From Opitutia bacterium (GTDB lineage Bacteria; Verrucomicrobiota; Verrucomicrobiia; Opitutales; Opitutaceae), in contig CANFSZ010000002.1 of the NCBI GenBank assembly GCA_947449835.1, positions 1-64,000 on the forward strand: a DNA stretch of 64,000 nt, written 5' to 3'. A program made the position numbers and the translations under genes. The notes beneath the pieces were generated by a model, which was not told where the DNA came from, did not search any database, and saw only the letters and a program-made list of their open reading frames with translations. This document shows positions 35,158-43,334 of the stretch, piece by piece; position 1 is the stretch's first letter, and the number at the start of each line of letters is the position of its first letter.

Positions 35158-35247
35158 TGGCGGAGAGGGAGGGATTCGAACCCCCGGTGACCTTTCGGCC
35201 ACACCTGATTTCGAGTCAGGCGCGTTAGACCACTCTGCCACCTCTCC
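35158..35247 (-). tRNA. tRNA-Ser (anticodon CGA), CCA encoded
   Basis: The minus strand folds as a class II tRNA. The acceptor stem pairs GGAGAGG with CCTCTCC, then discriminator G and an encoded CCA (35158-35160). The anticodon arm CCTGA CTCGAAA TCAGG gives anticodon CGA, reading UCG. A long variable arm (GTGGCC...GGTCAC) is as required for serine, and the T arm is GGGGGTTCGAATCCCTC. A T-rich run follows on the minus strand and may terminate transcription. The tRNA lies 148 bases from higB, and no duplicated tRNA end was noticed nearby. Confidence 0.95.
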
Positions 35248-35315
35248 GGCGCAAGAGAGCGAAACGTAGGTTGCGACTCCGAAAACGGAAGCCGAAAATC
35301 ACCAACCCTGCGGAA

Positions 35316-35729
35316 CTACAGATTTTCGTCCTGTCCGGGCGGCACCGGCGCTTTATTCGCGGGCAGGTGGTGCGGCAGAAAAATATAGTAGTTCATCAGC
35401 CACCAACTCCGAGATGAGCGATAAAATAGCGCGGGAAATACGATGGAGCCCACTCCCGCCAAGACGATCGCCGTCGTCGTGCCGATGATCTTGTTGTAGG
35501 CAAGCAACATGATCGGAACGAGGAACACCACCAGCGTCACACCGTAGTTGAGCGACATGGAGCCCAGGAAAAAACCTTCGTCGTTGGCGCGCTCGATCTT
35601 GAGACCGCAGGAGGGACATTCTTTGTTCACCTGAAAAAAAGTACCGGCCTTGAAGAGGGTGCGTTCACCGCAATTCGGGCAACAGTTGGTGAGGCCGCGG
35701 GTGACAATTTGGACTCGGGTGACTTTCAT
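35316..35729 (-). CDS. DUF983 membrane protein with zinc-ribbon-like cysteines
   Basis: A 137-aa protein of the DUF983 family. Two CxxC pairs (CCPNCG and CPSCGLK) form a probable zinc ribbon in the N-terminal cytoplasmic part. ANDEGFFLGSMSLNYGVTLV leads into two membrane helices, with the family mark WWLMNYY near the end. ATG at 35729 is preferred over the TTG at 35741. Function is unknown; members elsewhere often lie near cytochrome oxidase or other membrane genes, but here it simply follows the rpsB-tsf unit after a terminator. Confidence 0.85.
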   Translation of the reverse strand: MKVTRVQIVTRGLTNCCPNCGERTLFKAGTFFQVNKECPSCGLKIERANDEGFFLGSMSLNYGVTLVVFLVPIMLLAYNKIIGTTTAIVLAGVGSIVFPALFYRSSRSWWLMNYYIFLPHHLPANKAPVPPGQDENL

Positions 35730-35799
35730 CCTGGGAGCCAAAGCAAAGGCGCGGCGCGAAGCAACTGCGGGACGCGCTGGCAGCCGCGGAGCGAGGCAT

Positions 35800-35829
35800 A
35801 AAAAAACCGCCCCCGGAAGGAGCGGTTTT
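35800..35829 (-). terminator. Rho-independent terminator after tsf
   Basis: On the minus strand AAAACCGC (from 35829) pairs with GCGGTTTT (to 35803), around an 11-base loop, ending in a run of T. It lies 24 bases after the tsf stop and separates the rpsB-tsf unit from the DUF983 gene. Confidence 0.85.
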
Positions 35830-35853
35830 GAAAACTAAAGCCGAGGGCGCTAT

Positions 35854-36447
35854 TTAGGCGCCGAGCTGGAAGCGCGTGAAACGACGGATGATGATGTTCT
35901 CGCCCGTCTTGGCGATCTGCGCGGACAAGAAGTCTTTGATTGATTTGTCGTTCTGTTTCACGAAGGGCTGATCGATCAAGCAAACGGTCGAGAAGAAGTT
36001 CTCGAGTTTGCCGTCGACGATCTTCTGAACCACGGCGGGCGGCTTGCCAGCGACAGCGGCCGCAGCGATCTCGCGCTCTTTGGCGAGGTCAGCTTCCGGA
36101 ACTTGGTCGCGGGAGATGTAGAGCGGGTTGGCAGCGGCGATCTGCAAGCAGAGGTCGCGAACAAACGCGCGGAAATCGTCGTTGCGGGCGACGAAGTCGG
36201 TCTCGCAGTTGACCTCGATCAACACGCCCACTTTACCACCGAGATGGATGTAGCTTTCAATCAAGCCTTCCTTGGTGGTGCGGGTGGAGAGTTTATCGAG
36301 TTTACTGCCTAGCTTCTTGCGTAGGATCGTCATGGCCTCGGGCACGCTGCCGTTGGCCTCTGTCAGAGCTTTTTTGCAGTCAAGGAGCCCGGCGCCGGTC
36401 GCGCCGCGCAGCTCGTTAACCATTTGAGCGGTGATGGGAGTGCTCAT
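35854..36447 (-). CDS. tsf: Elongation factor Ts
   Basis: Guanine nucleotide exchange factor for EF-Tu. The 197-aa protein has the N-terminal UBA-like segment with VNELRGATGAGLLDCKKALT, a strong signature, then the TDFVARND motif (about 83-90) that contacts EF-Tu. It is shorter than E. coli EF-Ts (283 aa), lacking the coiled-coil insertion and part of the second subdomain, as in many other bacteria with short EF-Ts. It begins 36 bases after rpsB, the classic rpsB-tsf order, and ends at a terminator. Confidence 0.96.
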   Translation of the reverse strand: MSTPITAQMVNELRGATGAGLLDCKKALTEANGSVPEAMTILRKKLGSKLDKLSTRTTKEGLIESYIHLGGKVGVLIEVNCETDFVARNDDFRAFVRDLCLQIAAANPLYISRDQVPEADLAKEREIAAAAVAGKPPAVVQKIVDGKLENFFSTVCLIDQPFVKQNDKSIKDFLSAQIAKTGENIIIRRFTRFQLGA

Positions 36448-36483
36448 TAGAAATCAGTGGTTTCGTTGAGAGGATGGGAAAAC

Positions 36484-37362
36484 TTACTCGGCCTTGACCG
36501 CGGCTTTTTTGGCGCGAACGGGCTTCTTGACGACGGTGGGTTCGACTTCGCCGTCGACGAGCGGGGCGATGCCGGCGGGCAATTCGACTTTGGAGAGGTC
36601 GATCTGATCGGCGGTCGTGGTCGCAGCGTGGGCGGCGGCTTGCGCAGCGGCACCACGGTCGGCGCGGCGGGTGTCGCGTTGAGCGAGGCCGCTTTGGATG
36701 GCGGCGACCACGGCATCAACGATGATGCGGATGGACTTCACAGCGTCGTCGTTGCCAGGGATGGGGTGCGAGACGGTCGCGGGATCGGAGTTGGTATCGA
36801 CCAAGCCGATGCACGGAATGCCCGAGCGGGCGGCTTCTGCGACGGCGATGGCCTCGTGGTTGACGTCGATTACAAACATCGAGGTGGGCAGGCCGGGCAT
36901 ATCAACGATGCCGCTAAAATTCTTCTGCATGCGGACCATCTCGCGCTTGATCGCGGATTCTTCCTTACGGGAGAACTTCGAGAGTTCACCGTTGGTTTCC
37001 ATGGCTTGGTATTTCTTATACTTGGCGATGGATTTTTTGACAGTCTCGTAATTGGTCAGGGTGCCACCGAGCCAGCGATCGACGCAGAACGGCATGTTGG
37101 TCGTCGCGGCGGCCTCACGGATAATTTCCTTGGCCTGGCGCTTGGTGCCGACGAGGAGGACGTTGCCGCCGTTGGCGACGATGTTTTCGAGAAAGGTCAC
37201 GGCCTTCTCGAGGGCGGCGTGGGTCTTGCCCAAGTCGATGATGCTGATGCCTTGACGATGATCGAAAACGAACGGCTTGGAACGTGGGTTCCAGCGTTTG
37301 GTTTGGTGTCCGAAGTGGACGCCAGCATCGAGGAGGTCTTTAGGAGTGATATTGAGGCTCAT
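36484..37362 (-). CDS. rpsB: 30S ribosomal protein S2 with long C-terminal tail
   Basis: Small-subunit protein S2. The core matches the family throughout: DLLDAGVHFGHQTKRWNPRS at the start, GNVLLVGTKRQAKEIIREAA, RWLGGTLTNYETVKKS and the GIPCIGLVDTNSDP region. At 292 aa it is longer than E. coli S2 (241 aa); the extra 50 or so residues are an Ala-rich then Lys/Val-rich tail ending AKKAAVKAE. It is first in the rpsB-tsf operon. ATG at 37362 is preceded by GATCCC, with no Shine-Dalgarno sequence, notable for a highly expressed gene. Confidence 0.97.
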   Translation of the reverse strand: MSLNITPKDLLDAGVHFGHQTKRWNPRSKPFVFDHRQGISIIDLGKTHAALEKAVTFLENIVANGGNVLLVGTKRQAKEIIREAAATTNMPFCVDRWLGGTLTNYETVKKSIAKYKKYQAMETNGELSKFSRKEESAIKREMVRMQKNFSGIVDMPGLPTSMFVIDVNHEAIAVAEAARSGIPCIGLVDTNSDPATVSHPIPGNDDAVKSIRIIVDAVVAAIQSGLAQRDTRRADRGAAAQAAAHAATTTADQIDLSKVELPAGIAPLVDGEVEPTVVKKPVRAKKAAVKAE

Positions 37363-37435
37363 GGGATCTATGTATCTACGCTACACAGGTCGGCCAGAGG
37401 GCCGCCTTGCGATCGTGGGATGGTTAGTTGGTTTT

Positions 37436-37468
37436 AGTTTATGGTTGATTGAACAAACAGAGGGTCAA
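37436..37468 (-). promoter_or_regulatory. Possible promoter of rpsB-tsf
   Basis: On the minus strand TTGACC (37468-37463) is followed 19 bases later by CATAAA within CATAAACT (37443-37436). The spacer is slightly long for sigma-70. It is the best match in the 274-base divergent region 37363-37636, about 70 bases ahead of the rpsB start. Confidence 0.3.
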
Positions 37469-37587
37469 AAACAGCGAACGATGTTTCCACTGGCAAGAGC
37501 GAATTACAGCGAAACTCCGGGGCTCAAAAGAGGCCGCCGAAGCCAGATTCTTGCGTCAAACTCGGCTCAGCTATTTAATCGCCGACG

Positions 37588-37630
37588 GTTAAAAAATGCC
37601 CCTTGGCGTCGCCCGAGGTTTACCCGACGC
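37588..37630 (+). promoter_or_regulatory. Promoter-like block shared with aroA
   Basis: GGTTAAAAAA, then the 15-mer CCCCTTGGCGTCGCC (37599-37613) and GACGCT (37625-37630). TTGGCG and GACGCT are 16 bases apart, exactly as upstream of aroA. It ends 6 bases before the ATG at 37637. Confidence 0.4.
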
Positions 37631-37636
37631 TGCCGG

Positions 37637-37987
37637 ATGGAATCCAAATCCGACTCTTGGAAGCAACAATTCGGTCTCACGCTTTGCCCGGCCGCGTCTC
37701 TCGACGCCGTGATCCCCGCCTCCGTTTTAGGCGTGGCGGTAATTTTCCAAACGAGCGCAGCCGGTGAAAAAATCTTTCTCGTCCTTGAATCGCGCGCCAC
37801 GCCCCTGCGCCAGCACTGCCACAAACGCCTCCAAACCGCCACGCTCCCGCCGGTCGCCGCGCTCACCGTCGCGTTTAAAATCGAGCCCGTCGCCGACGAT
37901 TCTCGCGAGGCCTTGGACGCAGCCTGTCGCCAACAAATCATTCTCACCGGCGAACTCCGTCGCGCTCTCCGCCCCGCCCTGCGCTAA
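37637..37987 (+). CDS. Hypothetical protein
   Basis: Unrecognised protein of 116 aa from ATG at 37637. Residues 20-60 look like a folded alpha/beta segment (LDAVIPASVLGVAVIFQTSA, then EKIFLVLESRATPL), and the C-terminal part is helical with several Arg. An in-frame extension to 37277 would run through the rpsB promoter region and is not credible. An antisense frame (37947-37567) is also open but is less protein-like. The gene has the same upstream promoter-like block as aroA, which supports its being real. Function unknown. Confidence 0.55.
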   Translation: MESKSDSWKQQFGLTLCPAASLDAVIPASVLGVAVIFQTSAAGEKIFLVLESRATPLRQHCHKRLQTATLPPVAALTVAFKIEPVADDSREALDAACRQQIILTGELRRALRPALR

Positions 37988-38008
37988 GCCAATCGCCCGC
38001 GCAACGCT

Positions 38009-38287
38009 TCAAAGCCCGAGCGTGCGCCGGCACAGCGCCTCACCGCGATTAAAGTCGCGGCACGTCTGCGGGCGTTGCTCGTAAATCGTGCACAGGCGAG
38101 TAGTGGCGTCCAACGCCACGCACGCGCCGTCGCCGCGTTGATCCATGCAGCGCACTCCAAAGTGCTCCGCCACCAGAGCCTCCGGAACCACGTCCCCCGC
38201 CCGCAACTCGACCACTAAGTGACAACAACGCCCACAACCAGCGCAGGGCGGAACAATAGTTTCGTAAGTGATAATGTCACGACCCAC
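38009..38287 (-). CDS. YkgJ-family cysteine cluster protein
   Basis: A 92-aa protein of the YkgJ (zinc/iron-chelating) family. It has PPCAGCGRCCHLV near the N-terminus (C15, C18, C21, C22), then CMDQRGDGACVAL and LCTIYEQRPQTCRDFN, the usual distribution of conserved cysteines with the RPxxCRDF mark. It probably binds a metal or Fe-S cluster; the biochemical role of the family is not settled. The start is GTG at 38287. It converges with the preceding unknown gene across a 21-base gap. Confidence 0.85.
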   Translation of the reverse strand: MGRDIITYETIVPPCAGCGRCCHLVVELRAGDVVPEALVAEHFGVRCMDQRGDGACVALDATTRLCTIYEQRPQTCRDFNRGEALCRRTLGL

Positions 38288-38336
38288 GCAGCGTGTCGGA
38301 CTTTTAGCGATACAAACTTATTTTTAAGCCAACGTT

Positions 38337-38392
38337 AGCGCAGCAGACTCTTTCCAGACGGCCCAAACAAAACAGGCCACACGTGCTGCGCT
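38337..38392. other. Nested inverted repeat upstream of the cardiolipin synthase-like gene
   Basis: Arms AGCGCAGCA (38337-38345) and TGCTGCGCT (38384-38392) are perfect complements, and inside them GGCC (38360-38363) can pair with GGCC (38375-38378). The surrounding 162-base region is AT-rich for this genome. No T-run follows, so a terminator is unlikely; it could be a structured leader or a regulator site. Confidence 0.45.
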
Positions 38393-38449
38393 GATATTTA
38401 TAGGAAAATTCTCGCTGAATACCGTGATGCGCATTGAGTAACTCGAGTC

Positions 38450-39613
38450 ATGTCCGCGCCTCGTTCGTTCGCCCTGCCCGCCGCCATCTTGGAGCCGGCC
38501 CGCTGGTTGCCCACCGGGGCCGTCGCCTACACGCGGATGCTGGAATTAATCAACCGCGCCACAGTTTCGATCCGCTGCGAGACGTACATCTGGGGCCACG
38601 ACGCGGTCGGCGCCCGATTTCTCTCTGCTCTTACTCAAGCGGCCGCACGCGGGGTCCGCGTGGAAATTCTCATCGATGGCGCCGGCTCCTCCGGCTTACC
38701 CGACGATTATTGGAACGCACTGCGCCAGGCGGGCGGCGAAGCTCGCGTATTCAACCCGCTCACCCTCGCGAATTTTTCCCTGCGCAATCACCGCAAACTC
38801 CTGCTGATCGACGACCGCGTCGCCATCACTGGCGGTTTTAATCTCGCGGCCGAATACGATGGCGACGGTATCACCGGGGGTTGGCGTGATCTCGGTTTGG
38901 AACTGCACGATCCGCGCGCGCTTCGTCAACTCGCTGACTCTTTCGACCATCTGTTTAGCGAACACCGCGTACGTCGCTGGTTCCTGCGCAGCCTGCAACG
39001 CGCGACCCAGGCCAATCCCTTTTCACGCGGAGCGCCCGGGCCCGTGCTGTTCAGCGGGCCGCATCTAGGACGCAACCAATTCACGCATCAGCTCCTGCGG
39101 AGTCTGCGCCACGCTCGTCACGTCCGCATCGTCTCGGCCTATTTTGTGCCCGGCTTCCGCCTGCGCCGAGCCTTGCGCACCGTGGCCCGCCGCGGGGGCC
39201 ACGTCGAGTTGCTGCTCGCTGGCCGCACCGATGTACCGCTCGCGCAAAGCGCCGCGCGCTCGCTTTACGGCTCGTTACTCAAAGCCGGCATCCGCATCTG
39301 GGAATACCAGCCGCAGGTGCTCCACACCAAACTCACCATCATCGACGACGCCGTTTTTGTAGGCTCGGCGAACCTCGACGCGCGTTCTCTCTCCATCAAT
39401 TACGAACTCACCGTCCACCTGTGCGATCCCCTCCTCACCGAGGCCGCCGACGCTATTTTTAAAGCCGATCTCGCGCACGCTCACGCCGTGACTTTTAACG
39501 ACTGGCGCGCCTCCCGCACGTGGTTCACGCGACTGCACGGCGCTTGGGCGCGTTTCCTCCTTGCGCGTGTTGACCCGTGGCTCGCCCGCCGCCAGATCCG
39601 CCGCATTCGCTAG
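38450..39613 (+). CDS. Phospholipase D family protein, cardiolipin synthase-like
   Basis: A 387-aa protein with two HKD motifs, HRKLLLIDDRVAITGGFN (from about residue 114) and HTKLTIIDDAVFVGSANLD (from about 290), the paired catalytic motifs of the PLD superfamily. It also has the ETYIWGHDAVG start typical of the ClsB type. Unlike ClsA it lacks two N-terminal membrane helices, so it fits a ClsB-like enzyme that makes cardiolipin or transfers phosphatidyl groups. The start at ATG 38450 is preceded by a pyrimidine/mixed sequence without a Shine-Dalgarno site. The SNF2 gene follows 56 bases downstream. Confidence 0.88.
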   Translation: MSAPRSFALPAAILEPARWLPTGAVAYTRMLELINRATVSIRCETYIWGHDAVGARFLSALTQAAARGVRVEILIDGAGSSGLPDDYWNALRQAGGEARVFNPLTLANFSLRNHRKLLLIDDRVAITGGFNLAAEYDGDGITGGWRDLGLELHDPRALRQLADSFDHLFSEHRVRRWFLRSLQRATQANPFSRGAPGPVLFSGPHLGRNQFTHQLLRSLRHARHVRIVSAYFVPGFRLRRALRTVARRGGHVELLLAGRTDVPLAQSAARSLYGSLLKAGIRIWEYQPQVLHTKLTIIDDAVFVGSANLDARSLSINYELTVHLCDPLLTEAADAIFKADLAHAHAVTFNDWRASRTWFTRLHGAWARFLLARVDPWLARRQIRRIR

Positions 39614-39669
39614 CGCAAAAGCAGTTGCCAGCTCCGGCGTTTCCCCGCGCAACTTCGCCTCCGCGTCCC

Positions 39670-42186
39670 ATGCTTCGCCTCGTCCTCCCGCCCAACCTCG
39701 CCGCCGCCGTCCTCCGCGACGCCATCCCGGTAAAGGTGGAATTCGACCCGCACATCGCGCCCTCCCCCGCGCTCTTTCCCGTCCTCGCTCACCTTCAACG
39801 TCTCTGCGGCGCCGCCGCGCCGCCCGCTTTTCTTCAACTCACCCGCGCCCAACTCCGCGAGCTCGCCGCAGCCGCCGGCCAAGAACCCATTTTTATACAC
39901 AACGGCCAAGCCGGCGTCTGGCGCCACGCCGCACTTCTCGGCTCGACGCCACCACCACCCGCCGCACCGACTAAACCCACCACTTCGATCGTCGCTCGAT
40001 CTATTCCGCCGAAAAAATCCGGTGCGCCCCAAGGCCTGATCGTCGACGGCTCAGAAAATTTTCTCGCCGTCACCCTACCCTCGCCCGAGCACCCGCAATA
40101 CGCCCGCGCTCTCGAGCTCCTCAAAACCTCCGGCTTCACGCTCGACCCGTCCTCGCGCAAATGGTGGCTCCGCGACCGCCATAAAACGCTCAACTTTCTC
40201 GCCGCCCAAAGCGAACGTCTCCGCACCGGCTTCGACGCCGACTTCACGGAAAACTTTGAAAAACACACCGCGCGCCTCCGCTCCGCCGAGATCACCGCCG
40301 AAGCCACCGAAACCTCTGGCGGCTACGCCCTCAGCCTCGGGCTCAAAGCCGGCTCCGCCGACGAAGCCACGCTACGCGAAGCCATCGCCACTAACCGTCG
40401 CTACCTCGAAGCCGGCGGCCAAGTCTACCTCATCGCTCCCGCCCAACTCGAAAAACTCGCTACTGCCCAACGCGCGCTCGCCGGCGATCCAACCGCGCCG
40501 ATCGCCCCCCGCCGCGCCCAACGCGTCAGCGCCGCCCACGTTGCCGAGGCCGAAGCCATCATCGAAGAACTCGCCCCCGGCTGGGTGCCACCCGAAACTT
40601 GGAAAACCCGCAGCGCCGCGCTCCGCCACCTTACGAGCCTCACCCCCGCCCCGCTCGCTGCCGCGCTCGAAACCCTGCTCCGGCCTTATCAACGCCTCGG
40701 GGTCGCCTGGCTCTGGCACCTCCATCGCGCCGAACTCGGCGGCATCCTCGCCGATGAAATGGGGCTCGGTAAAACCCTCCAGGCCCTCGCCCTACTCACC
40801 GCCGTACATGCTAAAAACTCCGCGGCTTCCAATCCGAATTTCGCCGCCTCGCCGCCCCCCGACCCCACCGGTCGCCGCCGCGCGCCCGCGCTTAAACCAC
40901 CTACTTCGTTCGCCCAAAAAATCGCCGCCTCTATCGTCATAGCGCCCGCTTCGCTCCTAGAAAACTGGCGGCGCGAGACCGTCCGCTTCGCACCCGAGCT
41001 CCGGGTCTTCGTCCACCACGGCGACCAACGCCTCGCCACCGCCGCCGATTTTTTCGCCTACGATCTGATCATCACGAGCTACGGCACGCTGACCCGCGAC
41101 CAAGAATTTTTCACCTCCGTCGATCTCGCGATCGTCATCGCCGACGAAGCCCAACACATTAAAAATCGCCGCTCACAAAACGCCGCCGCCCTCCGCGCCC
41201 TCCGCGCGCGCAGTCGTTTTCTCCTGACCGGCACGCCGCTCGAAAACTCCCTCGACGACCTCCGCTCGCTCTTTGAGTTTCTCCTCCCCGGCTACCTCAT
41301 GCGCGTGCCCGCGGGCATCCGCGGCGACGAGCGCACATGGTTCGACGAGCGTCTACGCGCCCAGACCGCGCCGTACATTTTGCGCCGCACCAAAACGGCC
41401 GTCGCCCCCGAACTTCCCGAAAAAATCGAACAAGTCGTCTGGTGCGATCTCACTCCCGCGCAGGCCAAACTCTACCGCGACACCCAAGAATCCTCCGAGC
41501 GTCAACTACTCGATCTCGCCGCCGCCGGCGCCAGCGAAGGCCGGCTTCAATTCGCCGCGCTCACGCAACTCCTCCGCCTACGCCAGATTTGCTGCGACCC
41601 GCGCCTCGTCCAAAAATCGCCCGCCGAAGATTCGGCGGCCGCGCCCGCGTCTTCCGCGAAACCGATTCCTTCCGCCAAACTTGAAGCGTTCACCGAACTC
41701 CTCGCCGAGGCCATCGACGACGGTCACCGCGTCCTGGTCTTTTCCCAATTTACCTCGCTGCTCGCGCTCCTGCGTGAAGAACTTGCCGCGCAAGACATCT
41801 CGCATTGCTACCTCGACGGCTCGATGGCGACGCGCGCGCGTCAGGCCGAGGTCGATCGCTTCCAATCGGACGCCGCCATTCCGCTCTTTTTACTCTCGCT
41901 GAAAGCCGGCGGCACCGGCCTCAACCTCACGGGCGCCGACACCGTCATCCACTTCGACCCGTGGTGGAATCCGGCCGCCGAGGCCCAAGCCACCGACCGC
42001 GCCCACCGCATCGGCCAGACGCGCACCGTCACCAGCTACAAACTCATCTGCGCCGGTACCGTCGAAGAAAAAGTCCTCGCGCTCCAAGCCGAGAAACGCG
42101 CGTTGCTCGCCGACGTCTTCGAAGCCAGCGACGCCGCCGCGGCGAAACTTTCACTCGCCGATCTGCGCGAACTTCTCCGCGCCTGA
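39670..42186 (+). CDS. SNF2-family ATP-dependent helicase/translocase
   Basis: An 838-aa superfamily 2 DNA translocase. Motif I is DEMGLGKTLQ (about 362-371), motif II is the DEAQ box in VIADEAQHIKN (about 490-500), motif III is FLLTGTPLENSLDDLRSLFE, and the C-terminal helicase domain has VFSQFTSLL, LSLKAGGTGLNLTGAD and DRAHRIGQTR. The N-terminal 340 residues are less conserved; no SWIM zinc finger was seen. Such bacterial SNF2 proteins remodel protein-DNA complexes or RNA polymerase; the specific role is unknown. ATG at 39670 is used because the longer frame lies inside the preceding gene. Confidence 0.93.
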   Translation: MLRLVLPPNLAAAVLRDAIPVKVEFDPHIAPSPALFPVLAHLQRLCGAAAPPAFLQLTRAQLRELAAAAGQEPIFIHNGQAGVWRHAALLGSTPPPPAAPTKPTTSIVARSIPPKKSGAPQGLIVDGSENFLAVTLPSPEHPQYARALELLKTSGFTLDPSSRKWWLRDRHKTLNFLAAQSERLRTGFDADFTENFEKHTARLRSAEITAEATETSGGYALSLGLKAGSADEATLREAIATNRRYLEAGGQVYLIAPAQLEKLATAQRALAGDPTAPIAPRRAQRVSAAHVAEAEAIIEELAPGWVPPETWKTRSAALRHLTSLTPAPLAAALETLLRPYQRLGVAWLWHLHRAELGGILADEMGLGKTLQALALLTAVHAKNSAASNPNFAASPPPDPTGRRRAPALKPPTSFAQKIAASIVIAPASLLENWRRETVRFAPELRVFVHHGDQRLATAADFFAYDLIITSYGTLTRDQEFFTSVDLAIVIADEAQHIKNRRSQNAAALRALRARSRFLLTGTPLENSLDDLRSLFEFLLPGYLMRVPAGIRGDERTWFDERLRAQTAPYILRRTKTAVAPELPEKIEQVVWCDLTPAQAKLYRDTQESSERQLLDLAAAGASEGRLQFAALTQLLRLRQICCDPRLVQKSPAEDSAAAPASSAKPIPSAKLEAFTELLAEAIDDGHRVLVFSQFTSLLALLREELAAQDISHCYLDGSMATRARQAEVDRFQSDAAIPLFLLSLKAGGTGLNLTGADTVIHFDPWWNPAAEAQATDRAHRIGQTRTVTSYKLICAGTVEEKVLALQAEKRALLADVFEASDAAAAKLSLADLRELLRA

Positions 42187-42236
42187 TTGCGTTTTCCGTC
42201 TCGCCCCGCGCGGCACGATGACTGCTGATCACGACC

Positions 42237-43271
42237 ATGATTCGCACCTTCATCATTCGAGCTCGCCTCGGCGCGCTCGTTCTCATCGCCCAGGCGCTCA
42301 CGCTCGCTGTTTCTGGCGATGCGGCCGCGCCCACCGCCCCGTACACGTTTGTCGCCCCGAGCGAGCGCAACGTCGTCTACGGCATGGACCATGGCGCCGC
42401 GCTCCTGCTCGATGTTTACCGCCCCGCCACATCCAATGGCTACGCGCTTATTTTCATCATGGGCACCGGCTTCACCGCTAGCGGCGAGTACAACGACGTT
42501 CCGCTCAAAGAACTTAACCGCTACCTCGTCGACGCCGGGATTTTTCCTCCGCTCTTCGGCGGCAAGAGCCATGCCTTCAGCCCGGCGCTCGAGGCGGGTT
42601 TCACCGTCTTCACGATTAACCACCGCCTGGCTCCCGCGCACACGTGGAAAACGATGGTGCGCGACTGCCAACGCGCCGTTCAATGGATCCGCGCTCACGC
42701 TCAAGACTATCGCATCAATCCCGCCGCGATCGGGGGGCTGGGTCACTCGTCAGGCGCCACCATGACGACGTTTCTCGCCGTGGCCGACGACGTCGCCGAC
42801 CCCAAAGCCGCCGATCCCGTCAACCGCCAGTCGAGCCGCATCCAAGCCGCCGTCGCCTTTTCGGGACTACACGATTTGCTCGCCTATCGCGAAGAACGCC
42901 CGGCGCTCGCGGGCATGTTGTCCACGTTAACCGGTCGTACGATCATGTTTGAAACGCCGGATCACCCGATTTTTGCCGCCTACCGCGAAGCCTCGACGAT
43001 CAACCACATCACCAAAGACGACGCCCCCATGTTGATCTATCACGGCGACGCCGATGAACTCGTGGACGTTCGCCAAGCGCAAGCGCTCGATCGCGCGCTC
43101 ACCCACGCTGGCGTCCCGCACGAGCTGATTATTTTACCCGGCGCGGATCATGGCCAACTCAAACAACCCATGCAGCCCACGCCGGTCGATCATGCCGCCA
43201 CGTGGTTGCTCGAACAGTTAAGAAAACTTCATCCCGCTAAACCACGGCGCGCGCAATCCACGCCCGATTGA
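42237..43271 (+). CDS. Exported alpha/beta-hydrolase (esterase, BD-FAE-like)
   Basis: A 344-aa hydrolase with an N-terminal signal peptide (about 1-31). The nucleophile elbow is GHSSG (Ser171); TINHRLAPAHTW is the HGG-equivalent region of the esterase/lipase family; HGDADELVD and PGADHGQLKQ provide the catalytic Asp and His. It resembles carbohydrate esterases or dipeptidyl-peptidase-like hydrolases and may deacylate polysaccharides, but the substrate is unknown. It ends 10 bases before a strong bidirectional terminator. Confidence 0.85.
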   Translation: MIRTFIIRARLGALVLIAQALTLAVSGDAAAPTAPYTFVAPSERNVVYGMDHGAALLLDVYRPATSNGYALIFIMGTGFTASGEYNDVPLKELNRYLVDAGIFPPLFGGKSHAFSPALEAGFTVFTINHRLAPAHTWKTMVRDCQRAVQWIRAHAQDYRINPAAIGGLGHSSGATMTTFLAVADDVADPKAADPVNRQSSRIQAAVAFSGLHDLLAYREERPALAGMLSTLTGRTIMFETPDHPIFAAYREASTINHITKDDAPMLIYHGDADELVDVRQAQALDRALTHAGVPHELIILPGADHGQLKQPMQPTPVDHAATWLLEQLRKLHPAKPRRAQSTPD

Positions 43272-43280
43272 CGCGCACAA

Positions 43281-43315
43281 AAAAAACGCCAGCCCCCCAC
43301 GGGCCGGCGTTTTTT
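43281..43315. terminator. Bidirectional Rho-independent terminator
   Basis: AAAAAACGCC-A-GCCC pairs with GGGC-C-GGCGTTTTTT, one mismatch and a 5-base loop, with an A-run on the left and a T-run on the right, so it can serve both the esterase gene (plus) and the ompW-like gene (minus). Confidence 0.92.
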
Positions 43316-43334
43316 GCTAGTTACCGGTGACTGC

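Noticed and set aside
35158-35247. tRNA-Ser as an integration site bounding a genomic island with HigBA
   Set aside because: No direct repeat of the tRNA 3' end, integrase or change in gene style was noticed; the neighbours are housekeeping genes.
37567-37947. Antisense open frame (126 residues) opposite the unknown gene at 37637
   Set aside because: The plus-strand frame has better protein character and a promoter-like block upstream.
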